Virus record (IMG/VR): IMGVR_UViG_3300042945_000300 | Span: 1-22,141 of that record | DNA length: 22,141 nt | Direction: 5' to 3' (one strand) | DNA from: a virus | Shown: positions 17,101 through 22,141 of the stretch, in pieces | How the letters are laid out: every line of letters begins with the position of its first letter | Numbering within the stretch: position 1 is the first letter of the stretch | The notes under the pieces: model-generated | Told to the model about the DNA's origin: nothing | The model's database searches: none | What the model saw: only the letters and a program-made list of their open reading frames with translations | Made by a program: the position numbers and the translations under genes

Positions 17101-18223
17101 CCAGCTTCATGTTGTTGGATCTAGTTATCAACCTTTATACATTAATACCACTGGCACTGGTGGGGGTGGCGCAGCGTTTCTTCGCTCAGGCACTCAAGCC
17201 CTTTATGTGGGCACCGCTGGGTCAAGCTGGCTTTCTGGGTCTTCGACCGCAGATGGACTTATTCGATCAGAAGCAAATCTCATTTTTGGTATTGGCAACA
17301 GCGAACGCATGAGGATTGACTCCTCAGGTCGAGTAGGGATTGGCACTACTTCGCCTGGCTACAAGTTAGACGTAAATGCGGAATCAAACTTAAACGGAAT
17401 CCGCATCGGCCTTAATGGCGACACCATCAATTCCACAACAGGCGGAGCTTCTGCGCTCCTCGCTTTTCAAACTAACAGCACCGAACGCGCCCGCATCGAC
17501 AGCTCGGGACGCCTGTTAGTTGGCACGTCTACTAGCGTTGGCTTTGGCGCAGGACTGCAGCTATTCGGGACATCAACTAACGGATACGCAGAGATCGTTA
17601 GGGGAGCTGCAAGTGGCGGTGGTCCTGGCCTGATTCTTACCAAGAGTAGAAACACCACGCCGGGTAGTTATACGATTGTCCAAAGTGGCGACAACCTTGG
17701 CCAAATTGATTTCAACGGAGACGACGGGACCGACTATGCAACCACCGGCGCTCAAATTTCCTGCCAAGTAGACGGCACCCCTGGCGCTAACGACATGCCG
17801 GGCAGGCTGGTCTTCAGCACCACCGCCGATGGAGCGAGCAGCCCGACGGAGCGGATGCGTATCGCCAACAATGGTGCAATCTCTACCGTTGTTCCAGGTG
17901 GATCTACTCTTTACCCCGCCTTCGCCTGCCGCGCCTGGGTGAACTTCAACGGCACTGGTACCGTGGCAATCAGGGCATCGGGTAACGTGAGCAGTATTGC
18001 GGATAATGGAGTTGGGAACTATTCGGTGAACTTTACGACGGGGCTGGCGGACGCAGACTTTGCCGTAGGGCTAGGCGGATCACAAGACGGTTTCAACGCT
18101 TCCACAAACTCAAACATAGGAACAGGTGGATTTGGGGCGGGACAGATCTCGCTTCTTTGCCGCAACAATGCTGATACAGCATATGTTGATTATGCCACTG
18201 TCACTTGCGGAGTATTCCGATGA
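14186..18223 (+). CDS. Tail fibre protein, T7 gp17-like N-terminus with beta-helix and repeat-rich C-terminus
   Basis: Encodes 1345 residues. Residues 1-120 match the T7 fibre tail-attachment domain (TENFYTGNGSTTSYSFTFQY, then IRIYRDT and AIRAQDLNEDF). Three copies of a D-x-x-(I/V)-ATT-x-A motif follow near residues 123, 154 and 230, probably trimeric shaft. From about 294 a YVDATAGDDNNDG / PKATIKAA segment and VVVAPGVYQE mark a pectin-lyase-like parallel beta-helix, so polysaccharide binding or cleavage is possible. The distal part has repeats of the type N-x-(x)-(E/Q)-R-x-R-(I/V) with S-x-G near residues 803, 872, 1038, 1097 and 1221, then a C-terminal module from about 1245 (AWVNFNGTGTVAIRASGNVS). 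Codon use changes near 16,530 from GGT/ACT-rich to GGC/CGC/GGA-rich, which suggests a swapped distal module. The gene is coupled to the next by ATGA. Confidence 0.92.
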   Translation: MAVTENFYTGNGSTTSYSFTFQYIDEDDIKVTLNGTLTTAYTLANATTVLFNSAPANGVAIRIYRDTNTDSLKSTFFAGSAIRAQDLNEDFLQNNYAVQEIQNYTWDNETQTIHSDEPWVSSDSQIATTAAIDARFQDELNETITSAEVWPDNDDTVATTAAIDNRIDSKIDAAITGDIGTDGTGITVTNDGDGTITLGLGTGTIDLDRIKDEDILTYAEQNAGSPSWDSDGRIATTYAAARRFDTLVQTSTPVGTNWAVGKTWLQNDANLTLSVWNGSAWLGIASGGTFTNQPKVVYVDATAGDDNNDGHRVSRPKATIKAAVNQINADAAYGEGSVVVVAPGVYQEVAPIDITKKDVSIIGQALRSCIVHPTAATETNSLFRLNSGSYIANLTLTGMKASGTRGNSTIDNDATYGLPENQGWNFSFYPGAMIYKSPYIQNCTNFSDSEINNSSLTPHTPAGGAGGDTDSAMTGGGLLIDGSTPHSTSPLRSMVCDSYTHVGLDGPGILVTNNGYCQATSSYSFFTHYHIKCRNGGQANLAASTTDFGRYSLVADGRSQNAIFTATTTALANSGSTTFTIGAPTAGSPWHGTATRPQSNMLVDIGGNTYPILSATAAGAGWTVTISRPDPANKSNNLGLNGSVAGGSAVSFYLRSMIASSGHTMEYVGSGTNYTALPENGGVPIEANQVIELNNGKVWAAITDHNGKFKLGDTLTVDQQIGFVTIPSGSIAFDLASDLSPQLGANLDVLNRTISSSTNNVRIDDTLEVNAGSAGTPAITFNGDTNTGIYSPGADQVAISTNGTQRLLIDSTGTISANSDVAVPNTKAYMVRDSGGTSRYAMYMSGSLSPSAGNDLFVGNTLNNNLIFYTNGTERVRVTNDGKLGLGTSSFNTGLLLQTAGGTSNGIGFLTSGTASVVWRLVQQGANDGSAGIMHGSSSARDFYIKSDGGGTANLLVDGKLGIGSISPDANSQLHVVGSSYQPLYINTTGTGGGGAAFLRSGTQALYVGTAGSSWLSGSSTADGLIRSEANLIFGIGNSERMRIDSSGRVGIGTTSPGYKLDVNAESNLNGIRIGLNGDTINSTTGGASALLAFQTNSTERARIDSSGRLLVGTSTSVGFGAGLQLFGTSTNGYAEIVRGAASGGGPGLILTKSRNTTPGSYTIVQSGDNLGQIDFNGDDGTDYATTGAQISCQVDGTPGANDMPGRLVFSTTADGASSPTERMRIANNGAISTVVPGGSTLYPAFACRAWVNFNGTGTVAIRASGNVSSIADNGVGNYSVNFTTGLADADFAVGLGGSQDGFNASTNSNIGTGGFGAGQISLLCRNNADTAYVDYATVTCGVFR

Positions 18224-18465
18224 ACAGAATCATCTTCCAAAACGAAATCGGAGGCATTTCCGTCATCATCCCAACCGGCGAACTTCCCATCAAGGACGTT
18301 GCCCAAAAGGACGTGCCTGCTGGTGTCCCTTACCTGTTGGCTGATGCAGCCGAAATCCCTGACGACCGCACCTTCCGCGATGCCTGGGAAGCCGACTTCA
18401 GCAACCCTGACGGCTACGGCATCGGTGCCGACGCTTACTTCGCCGCCAAGGAGGCAGCCCAATGA
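18220..18465 (+). CDS. Small fibre-associated protein, possible tail fibre assembly factor
   Basis: Encodes 81 residues starting at ATG 18220, which overlaps the fibre stop (ATGA); an upstream in-frame TTG is a less likely start. The sequence reads MNRIIFQNEIGGISVIIPTG, then KDVPAGVPYLLADAAEIPDD and RTFRDAWEADF. From memory, proteins with the DVPAGVPY ... DRTFRDAWE pattern are frequently encoded directly after phage tail fibres, but I know of no proven biochemical role. Position and coupling suggest a chaperone or fibre-tip partner. Codon use is C-rich like the end of the fibre and unlike the integrase downstream, so it probably travelled with the fibre's distal module. Confidence 0.72.
   Translation: MNRIIFQNEIGGISVIIPTGELPIKDVAQKDVPAGVPYLLADAAEIPDDRTFRDAWEADFSNPDGYGIGADAYFAAKEAAQ
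18448..18454 (+). promoter_or_regulatory. Strong Shine-Dalgarno for the 78-residue gene
   Basis: AAGGAGG lies seven bases upstream of ATG 18462, inside the end of the previous gene. It is one of the few near-perfect ribosome sites in the window and fixes this start. Confidence 0.75.
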
Positions 18466-18698
18466 TCACCATCAATCTGGACAAAGCCAAAGCCATTGGC
18501 CACGACAAGCGCCGCGTCATGCGGACTGAGGAGTTCAAGCCCTACGACGAAGTGATCATGAAGCAAATCCCCGGTAAGGATGCCGCTGAGGCAGAGGCCA
18601 AGCGCCAAGAGATCCGGGATAAATACGCTGCCATCCAAAGCGACATTGATGCAGCGCAAAGCCCTGAGGAGATCAAGACTGCTCTTGGGCTGGAGTAG
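18462..18698 (+). CDS. Small fibre-associated protein, second partner
   Basis: Encodes 78 residues: MITINLDKAKAIGHDKRRVM at the start, IMKQIPGKDAAEAEAKRQEI in the middle and a helical C-terminus ending EEIKTALGLE. It is charged and almost wholly helical, probably a short coiled coil. It starts within the stop of the previous gene (ATGA) behind an AAGGAGG ribosome site, so the two small genes and the fibre form one translational unit. Similar pairs follow fibres in other phages, from memory. Function is unproven: fibre trimerisation or assembly is a reasonable guess. Codon use matches the preceding gene. Confidence 0.7.
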   Translation: MITINLDKAKAIGHDKRRVMRTEEFKPYDEVIMKQIPGKDAAEAEAKRQEIRDKYAAIQSDIDAAQSPEEIKTALGLE

Positions 18699-18726
18699 TC
18701 CTACTCACTAAATTTTTTAAACTAAC

Positions 18727-18751
18727 GGGGATGCTATAATTGTTCATCCCC
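18727..18751 (+). promoter_or_regulatory. Hairpin enclosing a perfect TATAAT upstream of the integrase
   Basis: GGGGATG (18727-18733) pairs perfectly with CATCCCC (18745-18751). The 11-nt loop is CTATAATTGTT, so the consensus -10 TATAAT sits at 18735-18740. No convincing -35 is present; the region 17 nt upstream is a T-run. A short T-tract follows at 18759-18763, so the same hairpin could weakly terminate the fibre operon in RNA form. Both readings are inference. Confidence 0.45.
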
Positions 18752-18776
18752 CATCCACTTTTTCCACCCACAATTT

Positions 18777-19634
18777 ATGACTCTTGTTTTGATGGATGTT
18801 TGGAACCAGTTTGTTGCTGAACGTTCTATTTCTTTGGAAGCCACAAGTTTGACTTCTGATTATCGTCAAGCACAAAAATGGTTATCGCGTTGTCCTCATC
18901 AGAATTTTCAAACTGATGGAAGGGCTATAATGGTATGGTTGTTGCAGGAAAAACCAATTCAATCTGCTCGTCGTGTAGCGATGTATCTTAAAAGTTTATA
19001 TCGTTGGGCAAGTCAAGAAGATGTCGGTTTAATTGAACGCAACCCTATTCAATCGTTTAGGATGCCTAAAGCGCCACAACGCGATGAAGAAATCATTGTC
19101 ATTCCACGTAATGAACTTGATGTTGTCTTCTCAACCTTAGCTGATAAACGTACGTACAAATCAACTAATTGGGCAGCTTATGCTGAGTTTATGCTTCAAA
19201 CAGCAATGAGAACCGGTGAAGTACGGGCGCTAATGTGGGAAGATATTAAGGATAATAAAATCCTTGTTCACCGCAACTATACCCTTACTCACGGGCTTAA
19301 ACACAGCACCAAAACAAATAAAAAGCGTTGGGTTCCTCTCAACGATAAATGTCAGCAAATTCTTTCTACTCTTGATAGCAACAACAAGTTCCTTTTTCCT
19401 TGGGACCGGTTGGCTTATCAAAGTTATTTCCGAAAGAAAATGCAACAACTTAAGGCTGCTGAGTTGATCTCTAATCTTTATCGTCCTTACGATCTGCGTC
19501 ACACTGCAATCAGTCGCTGGATTGAGGCTGATATTCCTATTGCTCAAGTTGCTGCCTGGGCAGGAAACACTGCAGATGTGATCTGGAAACACTACGCAAA
19601 CACCACTCAAGAGTACAACATTCCTAACCTTTAA
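18777..19634 (+). CDS. int: Tyrosine recombinase / phage integrase
   Basis: Encodes 285 residues. The N-terminal ~100 residues resemble a SAM-like core-binding domain (MYLKSLYRWASQ). The catalytic domain contains Arg I R145 in TAMRTGEVRALMWEDI, a Lys beta-hairpin in KTNKKRWVPL (179-188), box II YDLRHT with R241, and nucleophile Y273 in WKHYANTT. Two common His positions differ: Y238 replaces the first His of HxLRH, a frequent variant, and N264 (AGNT) replaces the His/Trp of LGHS. Such enzymes integrate phage DNA at an att site. Base composition is AT-richer with T-ending codons compared with both neighbours, suggesting separate acquisition. It lies alone between the fibre cassette and the lysis genes, with a possible own promoter upstream. 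No tRNA-like att sequence is visible nearby. The enzyme looks intact; an active role in lysogeny is unproven. Confidence 0.92.
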   Translation: MTLVLMDVWNQFVAERSISLEATSLTSDYRQAQKWLSRCPHQNFQTDGRAIMVWLLQEKPIQSARRVAMYLKSLYRWASQEDVGLIERNPIQSFRMPKAPQRDEEIIVIPRNELDVVFSTLADKRTYKSTNWAAYAEFMLQTAMRTGEVRALMWEDIKDNKILVHRNYTLTHGLKHSTKTNKKRWVPLNDKCQQILSTLDSNNKFLFPWDRLAYQSYFRKKMQQLKAAELISNLYRPYDLRHTAISRWIEADIPIAQVAAWAGNTADVIWKHYANTTQEYNIPNL

Positions 19635-19638
19635 ACCT

Positions 19639-19959
19639 ATGTCTGATACCAATACGAGCTATACCTGGCGCGTTGCCAACCTTGAACGCGAAACTAGCGA
19701 CGGTTACGTTTACATCATTCACTACACTGTGGATGCCAAGGATGATACCTACAGCGCCGGAGCGTATGGCTCTATCGGCCTTGAGCGCCCTGAAGGCGAT
19801 CTGATTCCGTTCAGCGAACTGACTGAGGATCAAGTGGTCATGGAGTGGCTGCTGCCTAAGATTGGCGAAGAAAAGGTCCAAGAAATCCACGCAGCACTTC
19901 AGACTCAACTTGATGAGCAGCGTCAGCCCACTAAAGCCTCGGGACTGCCCTGGGCTTGA
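19639..19959 (+). CDS. Conserved cyanophage hypothetical protein (DUF7936-like)
   Basis: Encodes 106 residues. The pattern is TYTWRVANLERE-like: SDTNTSYTWRVANLERETSD opens it, then YVYIIHYTVDAKDDTYSAGA and YGSIGLE strands, an IPFSELTEDQVVMEWLLPKI helix, and an end of SGLPWA. From memory this is a small beta-sheet plus helix family common in cyanophages, sometimes labelled DUF7936; I have not been able to check that label. No function is known. It starts four bases after the integrase stop, but its C-rich codon use differs from the integrase and resembles the small genes upstream of it. It precedes the lysis genes. Confidence 0.65.
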   Translation: MSDTNTSYTWRVANLERETSDGYVYIIHYTVDAKDDTYSAGAYGSIGLERPEGDLIPFSELTEDQVVMEWLLPKIGEEKVQEIHAALQTQLDEQRQPTKASGLPWA

Positions 19960-19988
19960 TTCTTACAAACCCTAACCGGTAATTACCA

Positions 19989-20186
19989 ATGCTTACCATC
20001 CTTGGCCTTAAGGTTTCCTATGAAACCCTGCTTTTCCTTGGCCTGTTTGTTGCCTCTGAAGTGATTGGCAACAGCAAACTGAAATCGAATAGCGTTGTCC
20101 AAATCATCCTTGCTGGTATCAACGCTCTAAAGCCTCTGCGTAAAGAGGACGACAAACTCCAACAACTCAAGGATACCTTCAAATGA
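19989..20186 (+). CDS. Small membrane protein, putative holin
   Basis: Encodes 65 residues with one strongly hydrophobic segment (about residues 10-27, ETLLFLGLFVASEVIG) and a second moderately hydrophobic stretch (VVQIILAGINALKPL). The C-terminus is short and charged. It overlaps the endolysin start by four bases (ATGA). T7 has its 67-residue holin gp17.5 at the equivalent place after the fibre, which supports a holin role. A membrane topology call cannot be settled by eye: one or two segments are possible, with the N-terminus either in or out. No conserved holin motif is recognised, so the assignment rests on context. Confidence 0.6.
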   Translation: MLTILGLKVSYETLLFLGLFVASEVIGNSKLKSNSVVQIILAGINALKPLRKEDDKLQQLKDTFK

Positions 20187-20749
20187 GTATCCGGCTGACT
20201 GACGTAGCCAAGTACTACAAAGGTCTGCCCAACCAAATCAAAGCCCTCCAAGCCCTTGAGAAACTCTTGGGTAAGGAGGGCCTTTCTGATTCTCAGGAAT
20301 GGGTTCAACTGTGGAGGCTTCCTCCCGCTGAACCTCCCAAGCAGCAATTCACTAATACATGGGATGGCATCGAAGCTGCTGCTGCTGCAGCTGGTGCCAA
20401 GTTTCCTGAAGTTGTGGCAGCCCAATGGGCACTTGAGTCTGCGTATGGCACCGCCCTGAGCGGTAAGAACAACTTCTTTGGTATCAAAGGTCCAGGCACG
20501 GTTAAGACCACCTGGGAAGATTATGGCAACGGTCCAGTCACGATCAAAGCATCCTTTCAAGACTTTGCTACTCCCTACGATTGCGTCAACCATCTGGTTA
20601 CCCAGTGGTACAAAGATTACAAAGGCTACAAAGGTGTTAACCGTGCAGCCACCCGTGAAGACTGTGCATATCTGCTAAAGCGTGAAGGATACGCCACCGA
20701 TCCTGTTTATGCCCAAAAACTTATCCGTTTAATGGAGCAGAATGATTGA
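20183..20749 (+). CDS. Endolysin, GH73-type N-acetylglucosaminidase (FlgJ-like)
   Basis: Encodes 188 residues. Residues about 1-45 are a helical N-terminal segment, possibly a small binding domain. The catalytic domain follows: KFPEVVAAQWALESAYGTAL with likely catalytic Glu E85, NNFFGIKG, a TWEDYG strand, FQDFATPYDCVNHLV, and a C-terminal YATDPVYAQKLIRLM. This is the standard order of the glucosaminidase fold in FlgJ and phage lysins, which cleaves beta-1,4 GlcNAc-MurNAc bonds. No signal peptide is seen, so release through the neighbouring holin is expected. It overlaps both neighbours (4 bases upstream, 8 downstream). T7 uses an amidase (gp3.5) in the early region instead, so lysis here is organised differently. 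Confidence 0.88.
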   Translation: MSIRLTDVAKYYKGLPNQIKALQALEKLLGKEGLSDSQEWVQLWRLPPAEPPKQQFTNTWDGIEAAAAAAGAKFPEVVAAQWALESAYGTALSGKNNFFGIKGPGTVKTTWEDYGNGPVTIKASFQDFATPYDCVNHLVTQWYKDYKGYKGVNRAATREDCAYLLKREGYATDPVYAQKLIRLMEQND

Positions 20750-20987
20750 AGCAATCATTACAGGAGTTTTCTCTCTCATTATTGGCGTTGGAGGAGGAGT
20801 TGCTGCTCTCAACGGCCGTTCATCCGCACGTATGGATGTGATTGATAAGCGCATTGATGGCCTTGAACTTCGCATTGCGGAAAAATACGTCCCACGTCAA
20901 GAACTGACTGCTGCTCTTCAAAAAATGGAAGATCACATGATCAGGATCGAAAACAAACTAGATCAAATTGCACTGCGTCATGGCTAA
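20742..20987 (+). CDS. Membrane-anchored coiled-coil protein (holin- or i-spanin-like)
   Basis: Encodes 81 residues: an N-terminal transmembrane helix (IEAIITGVFSLIIGVGGGVA) followed by a long charged helix with heptad-like spacing (VIDKRIDGLELRIAEKYVPR, then KMEDHMIRIENKLDQIAL). GGAG four bases upstream of the ATG supports the start. The architecture of one membrane anchor plus a coiled coil fits an inner-membrane spanin or a holin regulator. In T7 the Rz-type spanin gp18.5 comes after gp18; here this gene comes directly before it. It overlaps the endolysin by 8 bases and the terminase gene by 8. No outer-membrane lipoprotein partner was found. Confidence 0.6.
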   Translation: MIEAIITGVFSLIIGVGGGVAALNGRSSARMDVIDKRIDGLELRIAEKYVPRQELTAALQKMEDHMIRIENKLDQIALRHG

Positions 20988-21234
20988 TAAAAAGAAAGCC
21001 TCGGAGGACATGTTTAACGAGCTTCATAACCTCGTAACAACTGAGTTCCTCCAACGCATTAAATCCGGTGAAGCCAGTACACAAGACCTTAAAGCCGCGT
21101 GTGATTGGCTAGCTAAAAACGACATCAGTGGGGTTGCTTATGACGGCAATCCCCTTGATAAACTGGCGTCTGTGATGCCTAAAGTAGATCCTGAAATGGT
21201 GCAACGGAGGCTCTATGGCTCAAAGCACATCTGA
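20980..21234 (+). CDS. Terminase small subunit, T7 gp18-like
   Basis: Encodes 84 residues from ATG 20980; earlier starts (TTG 20968) would overlap more of the preceding gene. The protein is small and helical: MANKKKASEDMFNELHNLVT, then EFLQRIKSGEASTQDLKAAC and DWLAKNDISGVAYDG. T7 gp18 is 89 residues, and this F-x-R-I-K-x-G-E-A/D ... DL-x-A-A-x-W-L pattern is typical of the small packaging subunit that recognises phage DNA and regulates the large terminase. The position between lysis genes and the end of the late region is that of gp18. Eight bases overlap the upstream gene and 20 the downstream one. Confidence 0.8.
   Translation: MANKKKASEDMFNELHNLVTTEFLQRIKSGEASTQDLKAACDWLAKNDISGVAYDGNPLDKLASVMPKVDPEMVQRRLYGSKHI
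21206..21210 (+). promoter_or_regulatory. Shine-Dalgarno for the 84-residue basic protein gene
   Basis: GGAGG lies four bases upstream of ATG 21215 and inside the terminase small subunit gene. It supports independent initiation of the overlapping basic protein. Confidence 0.65.
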
Positions 21235-21469
21235 GTACTACAAACAGAACCCGAAGGCACGACAGCGCCGACAAAAGCAGCAATCAAAGTACAACAAAAC
21301 CAACAACGGTTTAAAGATCCGTACTGCTGCTAACAAACTAAATAGAAAACTTGGCACATATGGTAATGGTGATGGGATGGATGCATCTCATACCGGACCT
21401 GATAAAGGGAAGCTGGAAAAGCCCGCTACTAACCGACGTAGACCACGTACTAATCAAAAGTACGCATGA
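21215..21469 (+). CDS. Small highly basic protein of unknown function
   Basis: Encodes 84 residues with 21 Lys/Arg against 5 Asp/Glu. It begins MAQSTSEYYKQNPKARQRRQ and has a central GTYGNGDGMDASHTGPDKGK and a C-terminal TNRRRPRTNQKYA. The YGNGDG-x-D-x-SH ... NR pattern is, from memory, a recurrent small cyanophage protein, but I know no function. The charge suggests nucleic-acid or packaged-DNA binding. It lies between the terminase small subunit (20-base overlap) and an HNH nuclease (ATGA overlap), so a role in packaging or DNA processing is the best contextual guess. A good ribosome site precedes it. Confidence 0.68.
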   Translation: MAQSTSEYYKQNPKARQRRQKQQSKYNKTNNGLKIRTAANKLNRKLGTYGNGDGMDASHTGPDKGKLEKPATNRRRPRTNQKYA

Positions 21470-21792
21470 CCCCGTTACTACCTACGCCTGATCACTACCT
21501 CCAAAACCTAATAACCATGACCAGTCCAGAAGCAAAACGGCTCTGGAGAAGAGCCATTAAGGAACACTTCAACTGTCAATGCGTTTATTGTGGAGAAACT
21601 TATGAATTACATGAACTTACACTTGACCACGTACGTCCTCGCTGTCTTGGTGGGGAAGACCTTACATCAAATCTTGTACCCAGCTGTTGGGAGTGTAATC
21701 AGGCAAAAGGTAGTAGCAACTGGCTACAATGGATGAGAAGCACATTCGGTATAACGCCAAGAGAGAATCTAATCCTTTCACACATTAACTAA
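21466..21792 (+). CDS. HNH endonuclease
   Basis: Encodes 108 residues from ATG 21466, which overlaps the previous stop; M18 (ATG 21517) is an alternative start giving 91 residues. The core is CQCVYCGE (C39, C42), LTLDHVRPRCLGGEDLTSNL with H55 and N69, and VPSCWECNQAKGS with C74, C77 and N78. The two CxxC pairs form a zinc-binding knuckle, and H55, N69 and N78 are the HNH residues, so the nuclease looks intact. Possible roles: a packaging cofactor, since HNH genes next to terminases are known in other tailed phages, or a free-standing homing endonuclease. Overlapping gene arrangement favours an integral role over a recent homing insertion. Confidence 0.88.
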   Translation: MTPLLPTPDHYLQNLITMTSPEAKRLWRRAIKEHFNCQCVYCGETYELHELTLDHVRPRCLGGEDLTSNLVPSCWECNQAKGSSNWLQWMRSTFGITPRENLILSHIN

Positions 21793-21794
21793 TT

Positions 21795-22141
21795 ATGCCA
21801 GCTTTAAACGAAGCTCAACGTAAACGGCAGCGTATGCTGCAGAAACAACGTGAAGAGGCTTATGCCGCTTCTATGCGTGCCAAGCCTGGTCAAAAAGGCC
21901 AACAAACCGGTGCTCAAGGGGCAGCATCTAAAGGGGAAACCATTGGGGGTGCACCTCAACGTGTTCGTGTTAAGAACCCCGTTAAAAGCAAACAGCTTAC
22001 TGCTGATGAAGCACGTACTCCTAAAGTAGAAGCAGGTAAGTCTGATCCTGAGTTTCGTCGGCCAACTCCTGCTGAAAAGCAACCGGCTAAACCGGCTATG
22101 CGTGCAGCTCAACAGCCTACCACTGCTACTAAAGCTCCCGC
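21795..22141 (+). CDS. Low-complexity basic protein, start only (partial)
   Basis: An open frame starts at ATG 21795, two bases after the HNH stop, and runs off the window after 115 codons. It begins MPALNEAQRKRQRMLQKQRE, a short charged helix, and then becomes Lys/Gln/Ala/Pro/Gly-rich and probably disordered (TGAQGAASKGETIGG, AEKQPAKPAMRAAQQP). No family is recognised. It occupies the place where T7 has small genes before the large terminase, but nothing here resembles the terminase ATPase. A DNA-binding or structural tail-like role cannot be judged without the rest. Confidence 0.65.
   Translation, partial: MPALNEAQRKRQRMLQKQREEAYAASMRAKPGQKGQQTGAQGAASKGETIGGAPQRVRVKNPVKSKQLTADEARTPKVEAGKSDPEFRRPTPAEKQPAKPAMRAAQQPTTATKAP

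Noticed and set aside
18699-18776. Possible attP or tRNA 3'-end sequence next to the integrase
   Set aside because: I looked for a T-loop-like GGTTCRA string and a CCA-type acceptor end and saw none; no direct repeats long enough for att cores.
18924-18934. Second GCTATAAT-G-GT string inside the integrase gene, resembling the upstream TATAAT site
   Set aside because: It lies within conserved coding sequence and has no -35; probably coincidence.
19978-19987. GGTAATTACC palindrome just before the putative holin start
   Set aside because: A 10-bp palindrome alone is weak evidence, and there is no promoter or terminator feature with it.
1-22141. CRISPR array, tRNA genes or insertion sequences
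   Set aside because: No regularly spaced repeats, cloverleaf-like sequences or transposase genes with terminal repeats were seen; nearly all sequence is accounted for by phage genes.

Overview
This window looks like the late (structural, lysis and packaging) half of a T7-like cyanophage genome, i.e. a cyanopodovirus of the Autographiviridae type. Two observations carry this. First, the run of T7 homologues is in T7 order: major capsid protein (gp10), tail tubular proteins A and B (gp11, gp12), internal virion proteins (gp13, gp14, gp15, gp16), tail fibre (gp17) and small terminase (gp18). Second, there is a full-length psbA for the photosystem II D1 protein. The D1 sequence has the features of marine picocyanobacterial D1 (Glu130 form, marine-type PEST-region sequence), so the host is probably a marine or brackish Synechococcus-like cyanobacterium; that is inference. 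Every convincing gene is on the + strand, genes are tightly packed, and many junctions are ATGA stop/start overlaps.

Layout. 1-153: 3' end of a gene with an RlpA-like double-psi beta-barrel. 162-1241: psbA. 1244-1357: possible 37-residue acidic peptide. 1358-1520: the largest non-coding patch, with competing hairpins, a sigma70-like promoter candidate and a perfect 14-bp palindrome leading into the capsid gene. 1521-2642: capsid, followed by a clear intrinsic terminator. 2704-14150: tail tube and internal core/ejection proteins. 14186-18223: long mosaic tail fibre, followed by two translationally coupled small genes that probably serve it. 18777-19634: tyrosine integrase in an unusual late-region position. 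19639-20987: conserved small protein, putative holin, GH73-type endolysin and a membrane/coiled-coil protein. 20980-22141: small terminase, a very basic small protein, an HNH endonuclease and the start of a low-complexity gene that runs off the end. The large terminase, portal and scaffold genes are not in the window.

How the parts work together. D1 would keep photosystem II running while virions are made. The capsid, tail tube and gp14/15/16-like proteins build the particle and its ejection machinery. The fibre and its small partners set host recognition. The endolysin and membrane proteins lyse the cell, and the terminase region packages DNA. The integrase implies at least a history of lysogeny, but I could not see an attachment site.

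The most unusual feature is the C-terminus of the gp15-like protein (7390-10266). It carries a lytic transglycosylase (SLT) domain, which in T7 sits at the N-terminus of gp16. After it comes what looks like a circularly permuted and partly degenerate M23 (LytM-type) peptidase domain. The window therefore holds four peptidoglycan-hydrolase-related domains: RlpA-like, SLT, permuted M23 and GH73. Other points of interest are a codon-usage break within the tail fibre near 16,530, the isolated integrase, and the structured capsid leader.
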